DNA from: Collinsella aerofaciens
GTDB taxonomy: Bacteria; Actinomycetota; Coriobacteriia; Coriobacteriales; Coriobacteriaceae
DNA length: 64,000 nucleotides
Direction of reading: 5' to 3'
Assembly (NCBI GenBank): GCA_008680965.1
Contig: NAKE01000001.1
Span: forward strand, 248,001 to 312,000
In this document: piece by piece, positions 24,972 to 34,084 of the stretch
Layout of the letters: every line of letters starts with the position of its first letter
Position numbering within the stretch: position 1 is the stretch's first letter
Made by a program: the position numbers and the translations under genes
The notes under the pieces: model-generated
Seen by the model: the letters and a program-made list of their open reading frames with translations, nothing else
What the model was told of the DNA's origin: nothing
Database searches by the model: none

Positions 24972-25724
24972 CTAGAACGCAAACGCGGCCGCGATGTCGC
25001 AAGAAATCAGCAGGTCGGCATTTGCATCCTGATCGGTGGGAGCAAGATTGCAAATGGCCAGCGTATCGCCGGTAAAGTAGCGCGTAAGGCCCGCCGCCGG
25101 ATACACCACGAGCGAGGTCCCGCCCACAATGAGGGCATCGGCCGCGGCGATGGCGGCAACGGCGCCGGTCAGCACATGCTCGTCGAGAGGCTCCTCGTAG
25201 AGCACCACATCGGGCTTAATGCGCCCGCCGCACGCAGGGCACACAGGCACGCCCGCGGCGTCCTCGTGCTCGCGCAAGCAAATCCACTCGGCGCTATAGA
25301 CCGCGCCGCACGACTGGCAAATGTTGCGATGGACCGAGCCGTGCAGCTCGAACACACGCTGCGAGCCGGCCATCTGATGCAGACCGTCAATGTTTTGCGT
25401 CACCACGGCATTTAGCTTGCCGGCGCGCTCCAGCTCGGCCAGCTTGGTGTGGCAGCGGTTGGGCTTGGCGCCAAGCGCGATCATCTTGGTGCGGTAGAAG
25501 TCGAAAAACTCGGCCGGATGCGCCTCGTAAAAGCTATGCGAGAGCATGGTCTCGGGCGGGTAGGCAAACTGCTGGTGATACAAGCCGTCCACGCTGCGGA
25601 AATCGGGGATGCCGCTCGCCGTGGAAACGCCCGCGCCGCCAAAGAAGACCACGCGCTTGTGGGTGCCAAACAGCTCCGCCAGCGCGGCGGAGGCCTGTTT
25701 GGGGTCCGATATTGCCTGCGTCAT
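24972..25724 (-). CDS. cobB: NAD-dependent protein deacylase, Sir2 family
   Basis: The product (250 residues) removes acyl groups from lysines using NAD+, in the cytoplasm. Visible signatures: GAGVSTASGIPDFRS (NAD-binding loop, about 32-46), TQNIDGLH (about 112-119) and the catalytic His in ELHGSVHRN. Two Cys pairs (CQSC and CPAC) form the structural zinc site, and the GGTSLVVYPA loop is present. The length is typical of bacterial class U/M sirtuins. GGAGGA lies 6 nt before the ATG at 25724; a longer start upstream has no such site. It is divergent from xth and lies upstream of the folP-folK gene, separated by 94 bp. Confidence 0.93.
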   Translation of the reverse strand: MTQAISDPKQASAALAELFGTHKRVVFFGGAGVSTASGIPDFRSVDGLYHQQFAYPPETMLSHSFYEAHPAEFFDFYRTKMIALGAKPNRCHTKLAELERAGKLNAVVTQNIDGLHQMAGSQRVFELHGSVHRNICQSCGAVYSAEWICLREHEDAAGVPVCPACGGRIKPDVVLYEEPLDEHVLTGAVAAIAAADALIVGGTSLVVYPAAGLTRYFTGDTLAICNLAPTDQDANADLLISCDIAAAFAF

Positions 25725-25837
25725 ATATGTCCTCCGTCCGTGTCTCCGGGACGGCGGCGTTCGCACTATCACTCGCGGACTCCACCCCGCCCCTGTTGCG
25801 CTAATCTTAAGCCTGCCAACCCCGTCGAAAGGACACC

Positions 25838-26656
25838 ATGCCTCAGACTTACACTTTCGCCTCGTGGAACGTCAACGGCCTGCGCGCCGTGCTCAAAAAG
25901 GACCCGAGCTTTATCCAGATCGCGCAAGAACTCGACGTCGGTATCCTGGCGCTGCAAGAGACCAAGCTGCAAGAGGGCCAGGTCGATATTGACCTGCCCG
26001 GCTATCACCAAACCTGGAGCTACGCCGAGCGTAAAGGCTATTCGGGCACCGCAGTCTTTAGCCGCCAGGAACCGCTGCGCGTGCTACGCGCCAACGCACT
26101 GCTGCCCTACGCCGGCGAAGGCGAGGCTGCCGAGCTCGTCGCCCAAGCCGCGACCGAGGGCCGCGTCTGCGCGCTCGAGTTCGACAAGTTTTGGTTTGTC
26201 GACGTCTATACGCCCAACGCCCAAAATGAACTCGCCCGCATCGACGTGCGCATGGCGTGGGACGACGCCTACCGCGGCTTTTTGAACGCGCTCGAGCGCG
26301 AGACCGGCAAACCCGTCGTGACCTGCGGCGACTTTAACGTGGCGCACGAGGAGATCGACCTTAAGAACCCCAAGTCCAACCGCGGCAACGCAGGCTTTTC
26401 GGACGAGGAGCGCGGCAAGTTTACCGAGCTGCTCGACGCCGGTTTTACCGATACCTGGCGCGCGGCAAACCCCGACGTCGAGGGCGTCTACAGCTGGTGG
26501 AGCTATCGCTTTAATGCCCGCAAGAACAACGCCGGCTGGCGCATCGACTACTTCCTGGTAAGCGACGCAATCGCCGACAACGTACGCGACACCGGCATCC
26601 GCGGCGACATCTTCGGCAGCGACCACTGCCCCGTCACCCTTACGTTGGAGCTCTAG
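25838..26656 (+). CDS. xth: Exodeoxyribonuclease III (AP endonuclease, Xth family)
   Basis: The 272-residue product belongs to the exonuclease III/APE1 family, which cleaves abasic sites and acts as a 3' exonuclease in base-excision repair. The order of motifs is complete: ASWNVNGLRA (8-17), the metal ligand Glu in LALQETKL, a catalytic Tyr in VDVYTPN, CGDFNVAHEEIDLKNPKSN and a final GSDHCPV with the Asp-His pair. The length is typical. AAAGGA lies about 6 nt upstream of the ATG. The sirtuin gene diverges from it with 113 bp between. Downstream is a 534-bp gene-free stretch filled by two repeat elements. Confidence 0.95.
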   Translation: MPQTYTFASWNVNGLRAVLKKDPSFIQIAQELDVGILALQETKLQEGQVDIDLPGYHQTWSYAERKGYSGTAVFSRQEPLRVLRANALLPYAGEGEAAELVAQAATEGRVCALEFDKFWFVDVYTPNAQNELARIDVRMAWDDAYRGFLNALERETGKPVVTCGDFNVAHEEIDLKNPKSNRGNAGFSDEERGKFTELLDAGFTDTWRAANPDVEGVYSWWSYRFNARKNNAGWRIDYFLVSDAIADNVRDTGIRGDIFGSDHCPVTLTLEL

Positions 26657-26676
26657 CTCCAGCTGCCCCCGGAGAC

Positions 26677-26887
26677 GAAGGAAAACGGATCATTTTGGGC
26701 CTCGTGAGGGTGTCCGCGTGACCCATCCGCCACGAAACACGCCCATCTACTACGTTTAAGCCACCACCCTCAACCACAGCGAACAACGCAAAAAGAAAAC
26801 CGCAGGTAGAAAGCCTGCGGTTTTTCATAAAACGCGGTCATGGTCGGGAGTATCAAGCTAAACGTAGTAGATGGGCCAGTTTCGTGG
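26677..26887. repeat. Composite palindromic element, copy 1
   Basis: A head GGAAAACGGATCATTTTGG (from 26680) is followed by arms at about 26730-26758 and 26859-26887 that are reverse complements (CCATCTACTACGTTTA with TAAACGTAGTAGATGG). Inside lies a bidirectional terminator-like hairpin (26796-26826, AAAACCGCAGG with CCTGCGGTTTT). This hairpin probably terminates xth from the plus strand and the ECF S gene from the minus strand. Confidence 0.85.
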
Positions 26888-26923
26888 CAAGCGCCGTCAA
26901 CTGATTCCCTGGGGACATCTGGG

Positions 26924-27149
26924 GACGGAAGAAAATGGATCAATTTGGCTCTCTGAGGGCCACGATGCCCGTCATATCAGCCGGCCATTCCAAAACTATG
27001 CCGGTTTACGGGGCTGAATCGCGAACCCCCAACCATACGCAATTCCGAGATAATAAAACCGCAGGTGAACGGCTTACTCTATTTCGAAAAAAGCCGGCAT
27101 GGTCTGCCTGCGCCAATCTAGCCCCGTAAACCGGCATAGTTTTGAAATG
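26924..27149. repeat. Composite palindromic element, copy 2 (same head and core, different arms)
   Basis: The head GGAAGAAAATGGATCAATTTGG (from 26928, quoted here only as GAAAATGGATCAATTTGG) and the core AAAACCGCAGGT (27055-27066) match copy 1 at offsets of 250-259 bp. The arms, at about 26988-27015 and 27119-27147, read CTATGCCGGTTTACGG and its complement, unrelated to those of copy 1 but equally self-complementary. The core hairpin seen in copy 1 is not conserved here. There is no gene in 26657-27190. Confidence 0.85.
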
Positions 27150-27190
27150 ACACTTCGGCAGTATTGATTCCCGCCCCGACGCAACCAGCC

Positions 27191-27904
27191 CTACAGCCTG
27201 TATTTCACGACGACACGGTTAATGCGACGGCACCAAGGCTTGTACAAGGCGGCCAAAAACACGCAGGTCGCAAGGCCGTGCGTAATATCGAACGGCACTG
27301 CCGTGGCAAGACGCGCCACGGCACCCGCCCAAGTAAGCGGCTGTACAAAACCAATGATGTCATATGCGTTGATCACGACGCCATAGAGCAGGCCCGACGC
27401 AAAGCCGTACGCCAGCAGTGCTGGCATGCGCACGGTGCCGTCGACGCGGTCGAACGCACCCGCATACGCTAGCGCGCCGCCAACATAGCCAACCAGCCCC
27501 CAGGCATACATCTGCCACGGCGTCCACATGCCCTGTCCAAAAAAGAAATTACTGGTCAGTGCCGCCAGCGCTCCAACCATAAAGCCGTTGCGGCGTCCGA
27601 GCGTCGCCCCTGCGATGATGGCGATGGCGCTCACCGGTTTAAAGTCGGGAATGGGGCCAAACAGAATACGCCCCGCCGCAGCCAACGCCGCCAGAACCAG
27701 CGTGGGCATAATCTGGCGCAGTCCCGGGCGCGACGCCTCGTAACCCGCAAAGAACAGCGCGAGCACCAGCGCCACCACGACAAGCATGGCAAGTGCCGCC
27801 TGTTCAACGCCCGCCAGCAACGCCGCAGCCATCACGGCTGGCACCGCCAGCAGCAGCGGTATCTCCAGTTTTGCGAGTAGGCGCACGATGCGATAATCCG
27901 CCAT
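27191..27904 (-). CDS. ECF transporter S component (substrate-binding membrane subunit)
   Basis: The product has 237 residues, almost wholly hydrophobic, with about six membrane segments. The pattern GPIPDFKPVSAIAIIAGATLGRRNGFMVGALAALTSNFFFGQG (quoted in parts: PDFKPVSAIAIIAGATLG and ALTSNFFFGQGMWTPW) is characteristic of ECF-type S components. The substrate is not evident; cobalamin-precursor, queuosine and vitamin transporters share this motif style. It lies directly after the fused ATPase gene (stop 27909, start 27904) and completes an S-A-T module. ATG 27904 is used because upstream in-frame starts fall inside the ATPase gene. Confidence 0.88.
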   Translation of the reverse strand: MADYRIVRLLAKLEIPLLLAVPAVMAAALLAGVEQAALAMLVVVALVLALFFAGYEASRPGLRQIMPTLVLAALAAAGRILFGPIPDFKPVSAIAIIAGATLGRRNGFMVGALAALTSNFFFGQGMWTPWQMYAWGLVGYVGGALAYAGAFDRVDGTVRMPALLAYGFASGLLYGVVINAYDIIGFVQPLTWAGAVARLATAVPFDITHGLATCVFLAALYKPWCRRINRVVVKYRL

Positions 27905-27908
27905 CCCA

Positions 27909-29552
27909 TCACGCCCTATAAAACACGTTGTCGGCAAAGAAGTCGGTCGGCGGCTCCATGCAGGCGATCTCGCCATCAAACATCATGGAAATGTCATCGG
28001 CAACCTGCTCGGCAAAGTCCAGGTCGTGCGTCGCCATGACGACGGTGCCGCCAGCCTGCGCATGGTCGCGCAGGGCGCGGGCGATGATGCGGCGGCTGGC
28101 CAGGTCCAAACCCTTGGTGGGCTCATCGAGCAATAGCAGTTCGGGGCCGATCAACAGCAGCTTTGCCAACGCAAGCAGCTGACGCTGTCCGCCCGAAAGA
28201 TCGTACGGATGGCGCCCATCCAGACCCGACAGCCCCAAGCTCGCCGCACGCTCCCGCGCCAAGTTCTCGTCATATCCGCAGGTCGAGGCCCATTCCATCA
28301 GCTCATCGCGAACCGTCTCGGCAACCAGCAATGCTTTGGGGTTCTGAGGCAGCAGCGCCGCCGAGGCCGCTCCGCGCACCATGCGACCGCGCTGCAGCTT
28401 GGCGGTCTTCGCCAGCACCGAGAGCATCGTCGACTTACCGCATCCGTTGCCGCCCACGATCGCATGCACCGCACCGGCCGAAAACGCCACGTCGAGCCCG
28501 CGCAGAACCCAACCGCCCGCGCGATCGTAGCGAAACCAGCTCCCTGCCAGGGTGGTAGCCGACCCGCCGTGCATTTTTTGGAGTATTCTGCTCCCATCCG
28601 TGCGCGGGAAGGCTTCCGAGCCGTTCTCGAGCGACGTTTGCGCCACAAATTCGGACGATTTGTCCAATTCCGAACTTTTTTTCGCGCTCGATACGTCCCC
28701 GGGCGGCTCCAGAGAGCCCAAATTGTCCTCACGCCTGCTGAATACTCCGTTTTTTGCACATCGGACGGCACCCCACCCCAACATGTCGTCGGAAAACAGC
28801 GATTCTCGACGCCCCAAAGAAGCCATATCCGCCACCTCGCGCACGCGACCGTCCTCAATCCGGTACGCACACGTCGCATACTCGAGCATTGGGCGCGGTT
28901 GATGCGTAGCCACAACAACCGTGCAGCCCAGCTCGCGATTCACACGAAACAGCGCGTGCAGAAAATTCTTCTCGGCAACGGGATCGAGCTGAGACGTGGG
29001 CTCGTCGAGTAGCAGCACACGCGGACACAGCGCCAGGACGGCGGCAAGCGACAGCAGCTGCTTGCGGCCGCCCGAAAGCGTATCGGTATCGCGATGAAGC
29101 CAGTCCTCCAGACCAAAGAAATAGCTGGTCTCAGCTACGCGACGGCGCATCTCATCACGTGCTAGCCCCAAGTTTTCCAGGCCAAACGCCATCTCGTGCC
29201 ACACGGTTTCGCACACGATCTGGTTCTCGGGATCCTGGAACACATAGCTCACGCGCTCCGCCGATGCCCGCACGTCCATGTCGGCAACGTTCTCGCCCAG
29301 CACGCGCGCATCACCAGTGCGCTCGCCCGCCGGAGCGATCTCGGGCTTGAGCAGCGACAGCAGCGTCGACTTACCCGAACCGGTACCGCCAACAAGCAGC
29401 GCAAATGCACCTTGGGGAACACGCCAATCAAGCCCCTCGAGCACCGGTGCCTCGGCCCCGGGATAGGCAAAACTAAGGCCCTGCACCTCAATCGCCGGAA
29501 TATCCGGGCCGCACGCCGCGCCCGACACCGGGCCCCTATCCAACCGAGCCAT
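27909..29552 (-). CDS. ECF transporter ATPase, two ABC domains fused (EcfA-A')
   Basis: The product has 547 residues and two complete ABC ATPase domains. The first (about 20-260) has GGTGSGKST, LSGGRKQLL and LLLDEPTSQLD. The second (about 330-547) has GGNGCGKST, LSGGQRQLL and LLLDEPTKGLD. A Ser/Glu-rich linker of about 60 residues joins them. The Q-loop region VFQDPENQIV is typical of ECF ATPases, which are separate EcfA1/EcfA2 proteins in many Firmicutes; the fused form is common in Actinobacteria. It powers vitamin or micronutrient uptake with the T and S subunits encoded next to it. The ATG overlaps the ecfT stop by one base (TGATG). Confidence 0.95.
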   Translation of the reverse strand: MARLDRGPVSGAACGPDIPAIEVQGLSFAYPGAEAPVLEGLDWRVPQGAFALLVGGTGSGKSTLLSLLKPEIAPAGERTGDARVLGENVADMDVRASAERVSYVFQDPENQIVCETVWHEMAFGLENLGLARDEMRRRVAETSYFFGLEDWLHRDTDTLSGGRKQLLSLAAVLALCPRVLLLDEPTSQLDPVAEKNFLHALFRVNRELGCTVVVATHQPRPMLEYATCAYRIEDGRVREVADMASLGRRESLFSDDMLGWGAVRCAKNGVFSRREDNLGSLEPPGDVSSAKKSSELDKSSEFVAQTSLENGSEAFPRTDGSRILQKMHGGSATTLAGSWFRYDRAGGWVLRGLDVAFSAGAVHAIVGGNGCGKSTMLSVLAKTAKLQRGRMVRGAASAALLPQNPKALLVAETVRDELMEWASTCGYDENLARERAASLGLSGLDGRHPYDLSGGQRQLLALAKLLLIGPELLLLDEPTKGLDLASRRIIARALRDHAQAGGTVVMATHDLDFAEQVADDISMMFDGEIACMEPPTDFFADNVFYRA

Positions 29553-30439
29553 CAGCCAAACCTCTTCTCATCAATCGCATGAAACGCGCAAGGCAGCACC
29601 ATCCAGGCAGCGTACACGACATAGCCCGGCCACGGCGCCGGCACCGAGAGCTGCGGATAAAACGAATACTGCGTCGTCGCGGTCCACGCCACCGCCACCG
29701 CGGCAGCACCAAGCAGCGCGAGCCCGACCAGCGCGGCAACGTCGCTGCACCCCAGTCGATACCGCGCATACGTCGTACGACGCGTCGCGGCACCCCACCC
29801 GCGCGAGCGCATCGCGTCCGCACGCTCCAGCGAATCTTCCATGCCCCAGCCCATCAACACGCTCGACGCCCGCAAGCGCGAGCGCACGGGGTCGGCCGGC
29901 GCGCGGCCCGGCACATCAATCGCATCCTGCACCGCCAACACCGTACGACCGCGGCGCAAAAACTGCGGGATAAGCCTCATGCACATCGAGATCATGAGCG
30001 CAATCACCGGTGCGGCATTGCCCAGCAGCGCGAGCACCTTGTCGTATTCGAGCATCGACGCCGCCGCCTCAAACCACAGCACGCTCGCCACAAACAGCCC
30101 GCCCATGCACAGGCCGTATACCATGCTCTCCAGATACACCGCGCGCATGCCAATACGGAACAGCTCCGTCGAGCCCGAGGCGCTAAACAGCGGATTGAGC
30201 ACCGCGACGATCAAAATCACCGGCAGCTGCCAGCGGAGCGCGCCCAGCGTGCGGGCAGCCCCACGCGTCGCAAATCCATACGCCAGCCCGCCCGCAAGTG
30301 ACAGCGCAATCAGTACCGGCTGCATCGAGAACATAGTGAGCCCCAGCGTCAGCACTATATAGAGTGCCGGCACAGCCGGATGCGACATCGAGAATGCCGC
30401 GACGGGCTCGCCGCCAAACTCCTCTCGTATGTTGTCCAC
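29552..30439 (-). CDS. ecfT: ECF transporter T component (EcfT)
   Basis: The product has 295 residues from a GTG start at 30439 preceded by GAGGGGACGGGGG. The frame is open to 30610, but that longer form would overlap the glmU promoter. Several membrane segments lie in the first half. The ECF T coupling helices with their conserved short motif are visible in two places: PGRAPADPVRSRLRASSVLM and ADAMRSRGWG (the A-R-G signature as S-R-G) about 30 residues later. These contact the ATPase grooves. It starts the module T-AA'-S on the minus strand, and with the next two genes forms a dedicated (group I-like) transporter. Confidence 0.87.
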   Translation of the reverse strand: MDNIREEFGGEPVAAFSMSHPAVPALYIVLTLGLTMFSMQPVLIALSLAGGLAYGFATRGAARTLGALRWQLPVILIVAVLNPLFSASGSTELFRIGMRAVYLESMVYGLCMGGLFVASVLWFEAAASMLEYDKVLALLGNAAPVIALMISMCMRLIPQFLRRGRTVLAVQDAIDVPGRAPADPVRSRLRASSVLMGWGMEDSLERADAMRSRGWGAATRRTTYARYRLGCSDVAALVGLALLGAAAVAVAWTATTQYSFYPQLSVPAPWPGYVVYAAWMVLPCAFHAIDEKRFG

Positions 30440-30638
30440 GGGCACCCCCGTCCCCTCGCTCAAACAACAGCTCCGCAGCACCGCCAACGCCGCACGTACG
30501 CAGTGCAAACGCCACGCCGGCGGCGCAAGCCTCAACCGCCGCAAACCAATCGTTACGCGCTCGTCATATGCCTGCGGTATCATATTGCGCCGTGTATCGT
30601 TTCCAAACACACGTCTCTATAACGTAACAGGAGATCAC

Positions 30639-32051
30639 ATGGACGCAACCGCAATTATCCTCGCTGCCGGCGAGGGCACCCGCATGAAGTCGAACCACTG
30701 CAAGGTTTCGCACAAGATCCTGGGTAAGCCCATGGTCCAGTGGATCGTCGACGCTACCATCAAGGCCGGCTGCAGCCGCGTCGTGGTTGTCATCGGCAGC
30801 CACGCCGACGAGATGCGCGCCCTCATCGACGGCGCCTACGCCAACAGCGCCACCAAGGTCGAGTGCGTCGAGCAGACCGAGCGTCTGGGCACCGGTCACG
30901 CCGTGAAGGTCGCGCTCGAGGCCTGTGGCATCACGCAAGGCCCCGTCGTGGTGCTCAACGGCGACCTGCCGCTCATCACCGCCGACACCGTCGCCAAGTT
31001 CGCGCAAACCGTCGCCACCGGCGAGCTCGCCTGCACCGTCATGACCATGACCCCGCCCGATCCTTTTGGCTACGGCCGCATCAAGCTGGGCGCCGATGGT
31101 CAGATCGAGCGCATCATCGAGCAGAAGGACTGCACGCCCGAGCAGGCCGCCACGCTGCTGGAGTGCAACGCCGGCTGCTACGCCTTTGACGGCGCGCAGC
31201 TCGCCGCCCACATTAACGAGATCGGCAACGACAACGCGCAATCCGAGTACTACCTGCCCGACATGCTCGAGATCATCAAAGGTCACGGCCAGGCAGTCTC
31301 CATCTTCCACTGCGACGACTACCGCGACGGTCTGGGCGTCAACAGCCGTATCCAGCTCGCGCAGCTTACCGCCATCGCGCGCGACCGCATCAACGAGCAC
31401 TGGATGGCCGAGGGCGTCACGTTCATCGACCCCACGCAGGCTTGGATCGGCCCCGACGCCGTTATCGGCCGCGATACCGTCGTGTGGCCGCAGACGCACC
31501 TGATCGGCCACGTCACCGTGGGCGAGGAGTGCCAGCTCGGCCCCAACAGCCGCCTCACCGACACCACCGTCGGCAGCGGCTGCGTCATCGACGAGACCAT
31601 CGCCATCGAGGCCGTCATCGAGAACGGCGTCGATTGCGGCCCGCGCGCCTACCTGCGCCCGGGCACCCACATGCTCGACGGCTCCAAGGCCGGCACGCAC
31701 GTGGAGATCAAGAAGTCCACGATCGGCGAGGGCTCAAAGGTACCGCACCTGTCCTACATCGGCGACACCACCATGGGCTCCGGCGTCAACGTGGGCGCGG
31801 GCTCCATCACCTGCAACTACGATGGCGTGCACAAGCACAAGACCGTCATCGGCAAGGACGCCTTCATTGGCTCCGACACCATGATGGTCGCGCCCGCCCA
31901 GATCGGCGACGGCGCGCTCGTGGCCGCTGGCTCCGTCATCACCGAGCCGGTCCCGGCAGACGCGCTCGGTCTGGGCCGCGCCCGTCAGGTAAATATTGAG
32001 GGCTGGGCCGCCGATTATCGCCGTCGTCTGCACGAGGACGACGAGGTATAA
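30639..32051 (+). CDS. glmU: Bifunctional GlcNAc-1-P uridyltransferase / GlcN-1-P acetyltransferase
   Basis: The product (470 residues) makes UDP-GlcNAc for peptidoglycan. The N-terminal uridyltransferase (about 1-230) has LAAGEGTRMKS, LNGDLPLI and EQKDCTPEQ. From about 250 the left-handed beta-helix acetyltransferase shows hexapeptide repeats and the active-site segment RPGTHMLDGSKAGTHVEIKK followed by STIGEGSKVPHLSYIGD. The ATG at 30639 follows CAGGAGATCAC. The length is usual for GlmU. A terminator follows at 32067-32100. It diverges from the ECF operon and is followed by prs, the classical order in many Gram-positive bacteria, where both supply nucleotide-activated precursors. Confidence 0.97.
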   Translation: MDATAIILAAGEGTRMKSNHCKVSHKILGKPMVQWIVDATIKAGCSRVVVVIGSHADEMRALIDGAYANSATKVECVEQTERLGTGHAVKVALEACGITQGPVVVLNGDLPLITADTVAKFAQTVATGELACTVMTMTPPDPFGYGRIKLGADGQIERIIEQKDCTPEQAATLLECNAGCYAFDGAQLAAHINEIGNDNAQSEYYLPDMLEIIKGHGQAVSIFHCDDYRDGLGVNSRIQLAQLTAIARDRINEHWMAEGVTFIDPTQAWIGPDAVIGRDTVVWPQTHLIGHVTVGEECQLGPNSRLTDTTVGSGCVIDETIAIEAVIENGVDCGPRAYLRPGTHMLDGSKAGTHVEIKKSTIGEGSKVPHLSYIGDTTMGSGVNVGAGSITCNYDGVHKHKTVIGKDAFIGSDTMMVAPAQIGDGALVAAGSVITEPVPADALGLGRARQVNIEGWAADYRRRLHEDDEV

Positions 32052-32066
32052 CGTTTTACCAAGCAC

Positions 32067-32100
32067 AAAAGGAGCTGCTCCATGGGGGCGGCTCCTTTTT
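32067..32100 (+). terminator. Intrinsic terminator after glmU
   Basis: AAGGAGC near 32069 pairs with GCTCCTT at 32091-32097 and is followed by a T run. Confidence 0.8.
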
Positions 32101-32243
32101 CTATCGTGACCTGCGCAACCGGATGAGTGGTCGGTTCGTGTCCGTTGGCGGTAAAGACGTTATCAGGACCCGATAAACCCCGCCGCGCGGTTACAATGCA
32201 ACAAGGCATCTATATGGCATTCGATGTATAAAGGAGAAGGGTA

Positions 32244-33230
32244 ATGCCGATTAATGATCCCGAGAAGTCGGAGAATATGCGCAAGTCCATCCGCGTGTAT
32301 TCCGGTTCCTCCAACCGTCCCCTCGCTCAGAAGATTGCTGAGTACCTTGGGGTCGAGCTTTCGGGCCTTACGCTAAAGCAGTTCGCCAATGGTGAGATTT
32401 ACGCCCGCTACGACGAGACCGTCCGCGGCGCCGACGTCTTCCTGATTCAGTCCGTGGCCGGCGGCAACGTCAACGACATGCTCATGGAGCTGCTCATCGC
32501 CACCGACGCTGCCAAGCGCGCATCCGCCCGCTCCATCACCGCCGTTATCACCCACTACGGCTATGCCCGCCAGGACCGCAAGGCCGGCCCGCGCGAGCCC
32601 ATCACCGCCCGCCTCGTCGCCAACCTGCTCGAGCGTGCCGGCGTCAACCGCATCATCACCCTCGACCTGCACCAAGGCCAGATCCAGGGCTTCTTCGATA
32701 TCCCGGTTAACCACCTGTCCGCACTGCCGCTGTTTGGCCAGTACTACAACGACATGCACTTCGACACCGACAACCTGGTTGTCGTCTCCCCCGACGTGGG
32801 TCGCGCCAAGGCCGCCAAGAAGCTGTCCGACATGCTCGGCTGCGACCTGGCCATCGCCCACAAGGGCCGTCCGCGCCACAACGCCGCCGAGGTCATGGGC
32901 ATCATCGGTGACATCAAGGGCAAGACCTGCATCATCAACGACGACATGATCGACACCGCTGGCACCCTGTGCGCCAACGTCAAGGAGCTCAAGGCTATGG
33001 GCGCCGGCGACATCTACGTCTGCGCCACCCACGGCATCTTCTCCGGTCCGGCCATCGAGCGCCTGAACGATGCCCCCATCGTCGAGTGCGTCGTCACCGA
33101 CGCCATCCCCGTCGAGGTCGGCGGCAAGATCAAGACTATCTCGGTCGCCGAGGAGTTCGCTCAGGCCATCTCCGCCGTTTACCACGAGGAGCCCGTCTCC
33201 ACGCTCGTCGGCGGCGACTTCGCGCTGTAG
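32244..33230 (+). CDS. prs: Ribose-phosphate pyrophosphokinase (PRPP synthetase)
   Basis: The product (328 residues) makes PRPP from ribose-5-phosphate and ATP, feeding the purine, pyrimidine, histidine and NAD pathways. The catalytic flexible loop reads YARQDRKAGPREPITARLVA. The metal/ribose site is TLDLHQGQIQGFFDIPVNHL, and the PRPP-binding loop is INDDMIDTAGTLC. The length is that of class I enzymes. AGGAGAAGGG sits before the ATG at 32244; a Met at codon 12 is a possible alternative. It stands between its own short promoter region (32101-32243) and a strong palindromic terminator. Confidence 0.97.
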   Translation: MPINDPEKSENMRKSIRVYSGSSNRPLAQKIAEYLGVELSGLTLKQFANGEIYARYDETVRGADVFLIQSVAGGNVNDMLMELLIATDAAKRASARSITAVITHYGYARQDRKAGPREPITARLVANLLERAGVNRIITLDLHQGQIQGFFDIPVNHLSALPLFGQYYNDMHFDTDNLVVVSPDVGRAKAAKKLSDMLGCDLAIAHKGRPRHNAAEVMGIIGDIKGKTCIINDDMIDTAGTLCANVKELKAMGAGDIYVCATHGIFSGPAIERLNDAPIVECVVTDAIPVEVGGKIKTISVAEEFAQAISAVYHEEPVSTLVGGDFAL

Positions 33231-33258
33231 TCGCATCGTCCTTGCAACCCGGCGCATC

Positions 33259-33336
33259 GCCGCCGGAACAGAAGAAACCCCCGCGCTCCCCCTTGCTTCG
33301 CAAAGGTCGCGCGGGGGTTTCTTCTGTTCCGGCGGC
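33259..33336. terminator. Long hairpin terminator after prs (27-bp arms)
   Basis: Arms 33259-33285 and 33310-33336 are perfect complements, starting GCCGCCGGAACAGAAGAAAC. The loop contains CTTGCTTCGCAAAG, itself a small hairpin. The TTTCTTCT in the right arm may serve as the U-rich tail. The arms are longer than a terminator needs, as for the other palindromes here. Confidence 0.75.
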
Positions 33337-33454
33337 TCGCTCTGCCGCGGCCGCGCTTTTGTCTGGTGGGATTTCGCTGAAACGAAGTCTCGCCTTCGGC
33401 GGGCGTGGTAGCCTTTGTCGTTGAACGAACTACTTATGTAACGAAAGGAAGCCT

Positions 33455-34084
33455 ATGGCAGCTGCACAGCCGCTTAAGATTCGCATGGTTGCCGGGCTTG
33501 GCAACCCGGGCGAGGAATATGCCGAAACCCGCCACAACGCCGGCTTTAAGGCGATCGATGAGCTGGCCCGTCAGGCCGGTGTCACGTACTGGAAAAACCA
33601 GGCCGGCGCCGAGGTCGCGCTCATCAACATCAACGATCCCGAGGAAGAGGGCGGCAAGCGCCAGATTGTACTGGTCAAGCCTCAGTCGTACATGAACACC
33701 TCGGGCGGACCCATCTCCAAGCTCTGCCGCGAGTACAAGATCAAGGCCGAGGAGCTGCTCGTCATCCACGACGAGCTCGACATTCCCGCCGGTGACGTGC
33801 GCGTCAAGGTGGGCGGAGGCCATGCCGGTCACAACGGCCTGCGCTCCATCATCGACAAGATGGGCAGCCGCGACTTTAGCCGTATCCGCACCGGCATCGG
33901 CAACCCTCCCGGCAAGATGGCCGTGGCCGACTACGTGCTCAAGCAGCTGCGTGCCCGCGAGGCCGAGGATTTCCAGGACACCTGCGCCCGCGCGGCCGAC
34001 GCCGCGGGCCTCGCCATCGTGCACGGCGTGATCTATGCCCGCGACCACGTCAACGGCGCCGCTTCCTCCAACGGCAAGCACTAA
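33455..34084 (+). CDS. pth: Peptidyl-tRNA hydrolase
   Basis: The product has 209 residues and releases peptides from stalled peptidyl-tRNA. Signatures: AGLGNPGEEYAETRHNAGF with the catalytic His (residue 28 or so), QSYMNTSGGPI and HDELDIPAGDVRVKVGGGHA. It is slightly longer than the E. coli enzyme (194 residues). GAAAGGAAG lies before the ATG at 33455. It is followed directly by a large palindromic element that encloses a terminator. Confidence 0.96.
   Translation: MAAAQPLKIRMVAGLGNPGEEYAETRHNAGFKAIDELARQAGVTYWKNQAGAEVALININDPEEEGGKRQIVLVKPQSYMNTSGGPISKLCREYKIKAEELLVIHDELDIPAGDVRVKVGGGHAGHNGLRSIIDKMGSRDFSRIRTGIGNPPGKMAVADYVLKQLRAREAEDFQDTCARAADAAGLAIVHGVIYARDHVNGAASSNGKH

Noticed and set aside
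26796..26826. Retron-type msr/msd RNA in the 26.7-27.2 kb repeats
   Set aside because: No reverse transcriptase gene lies nearby, and the inner hairpin is a simple terminator.
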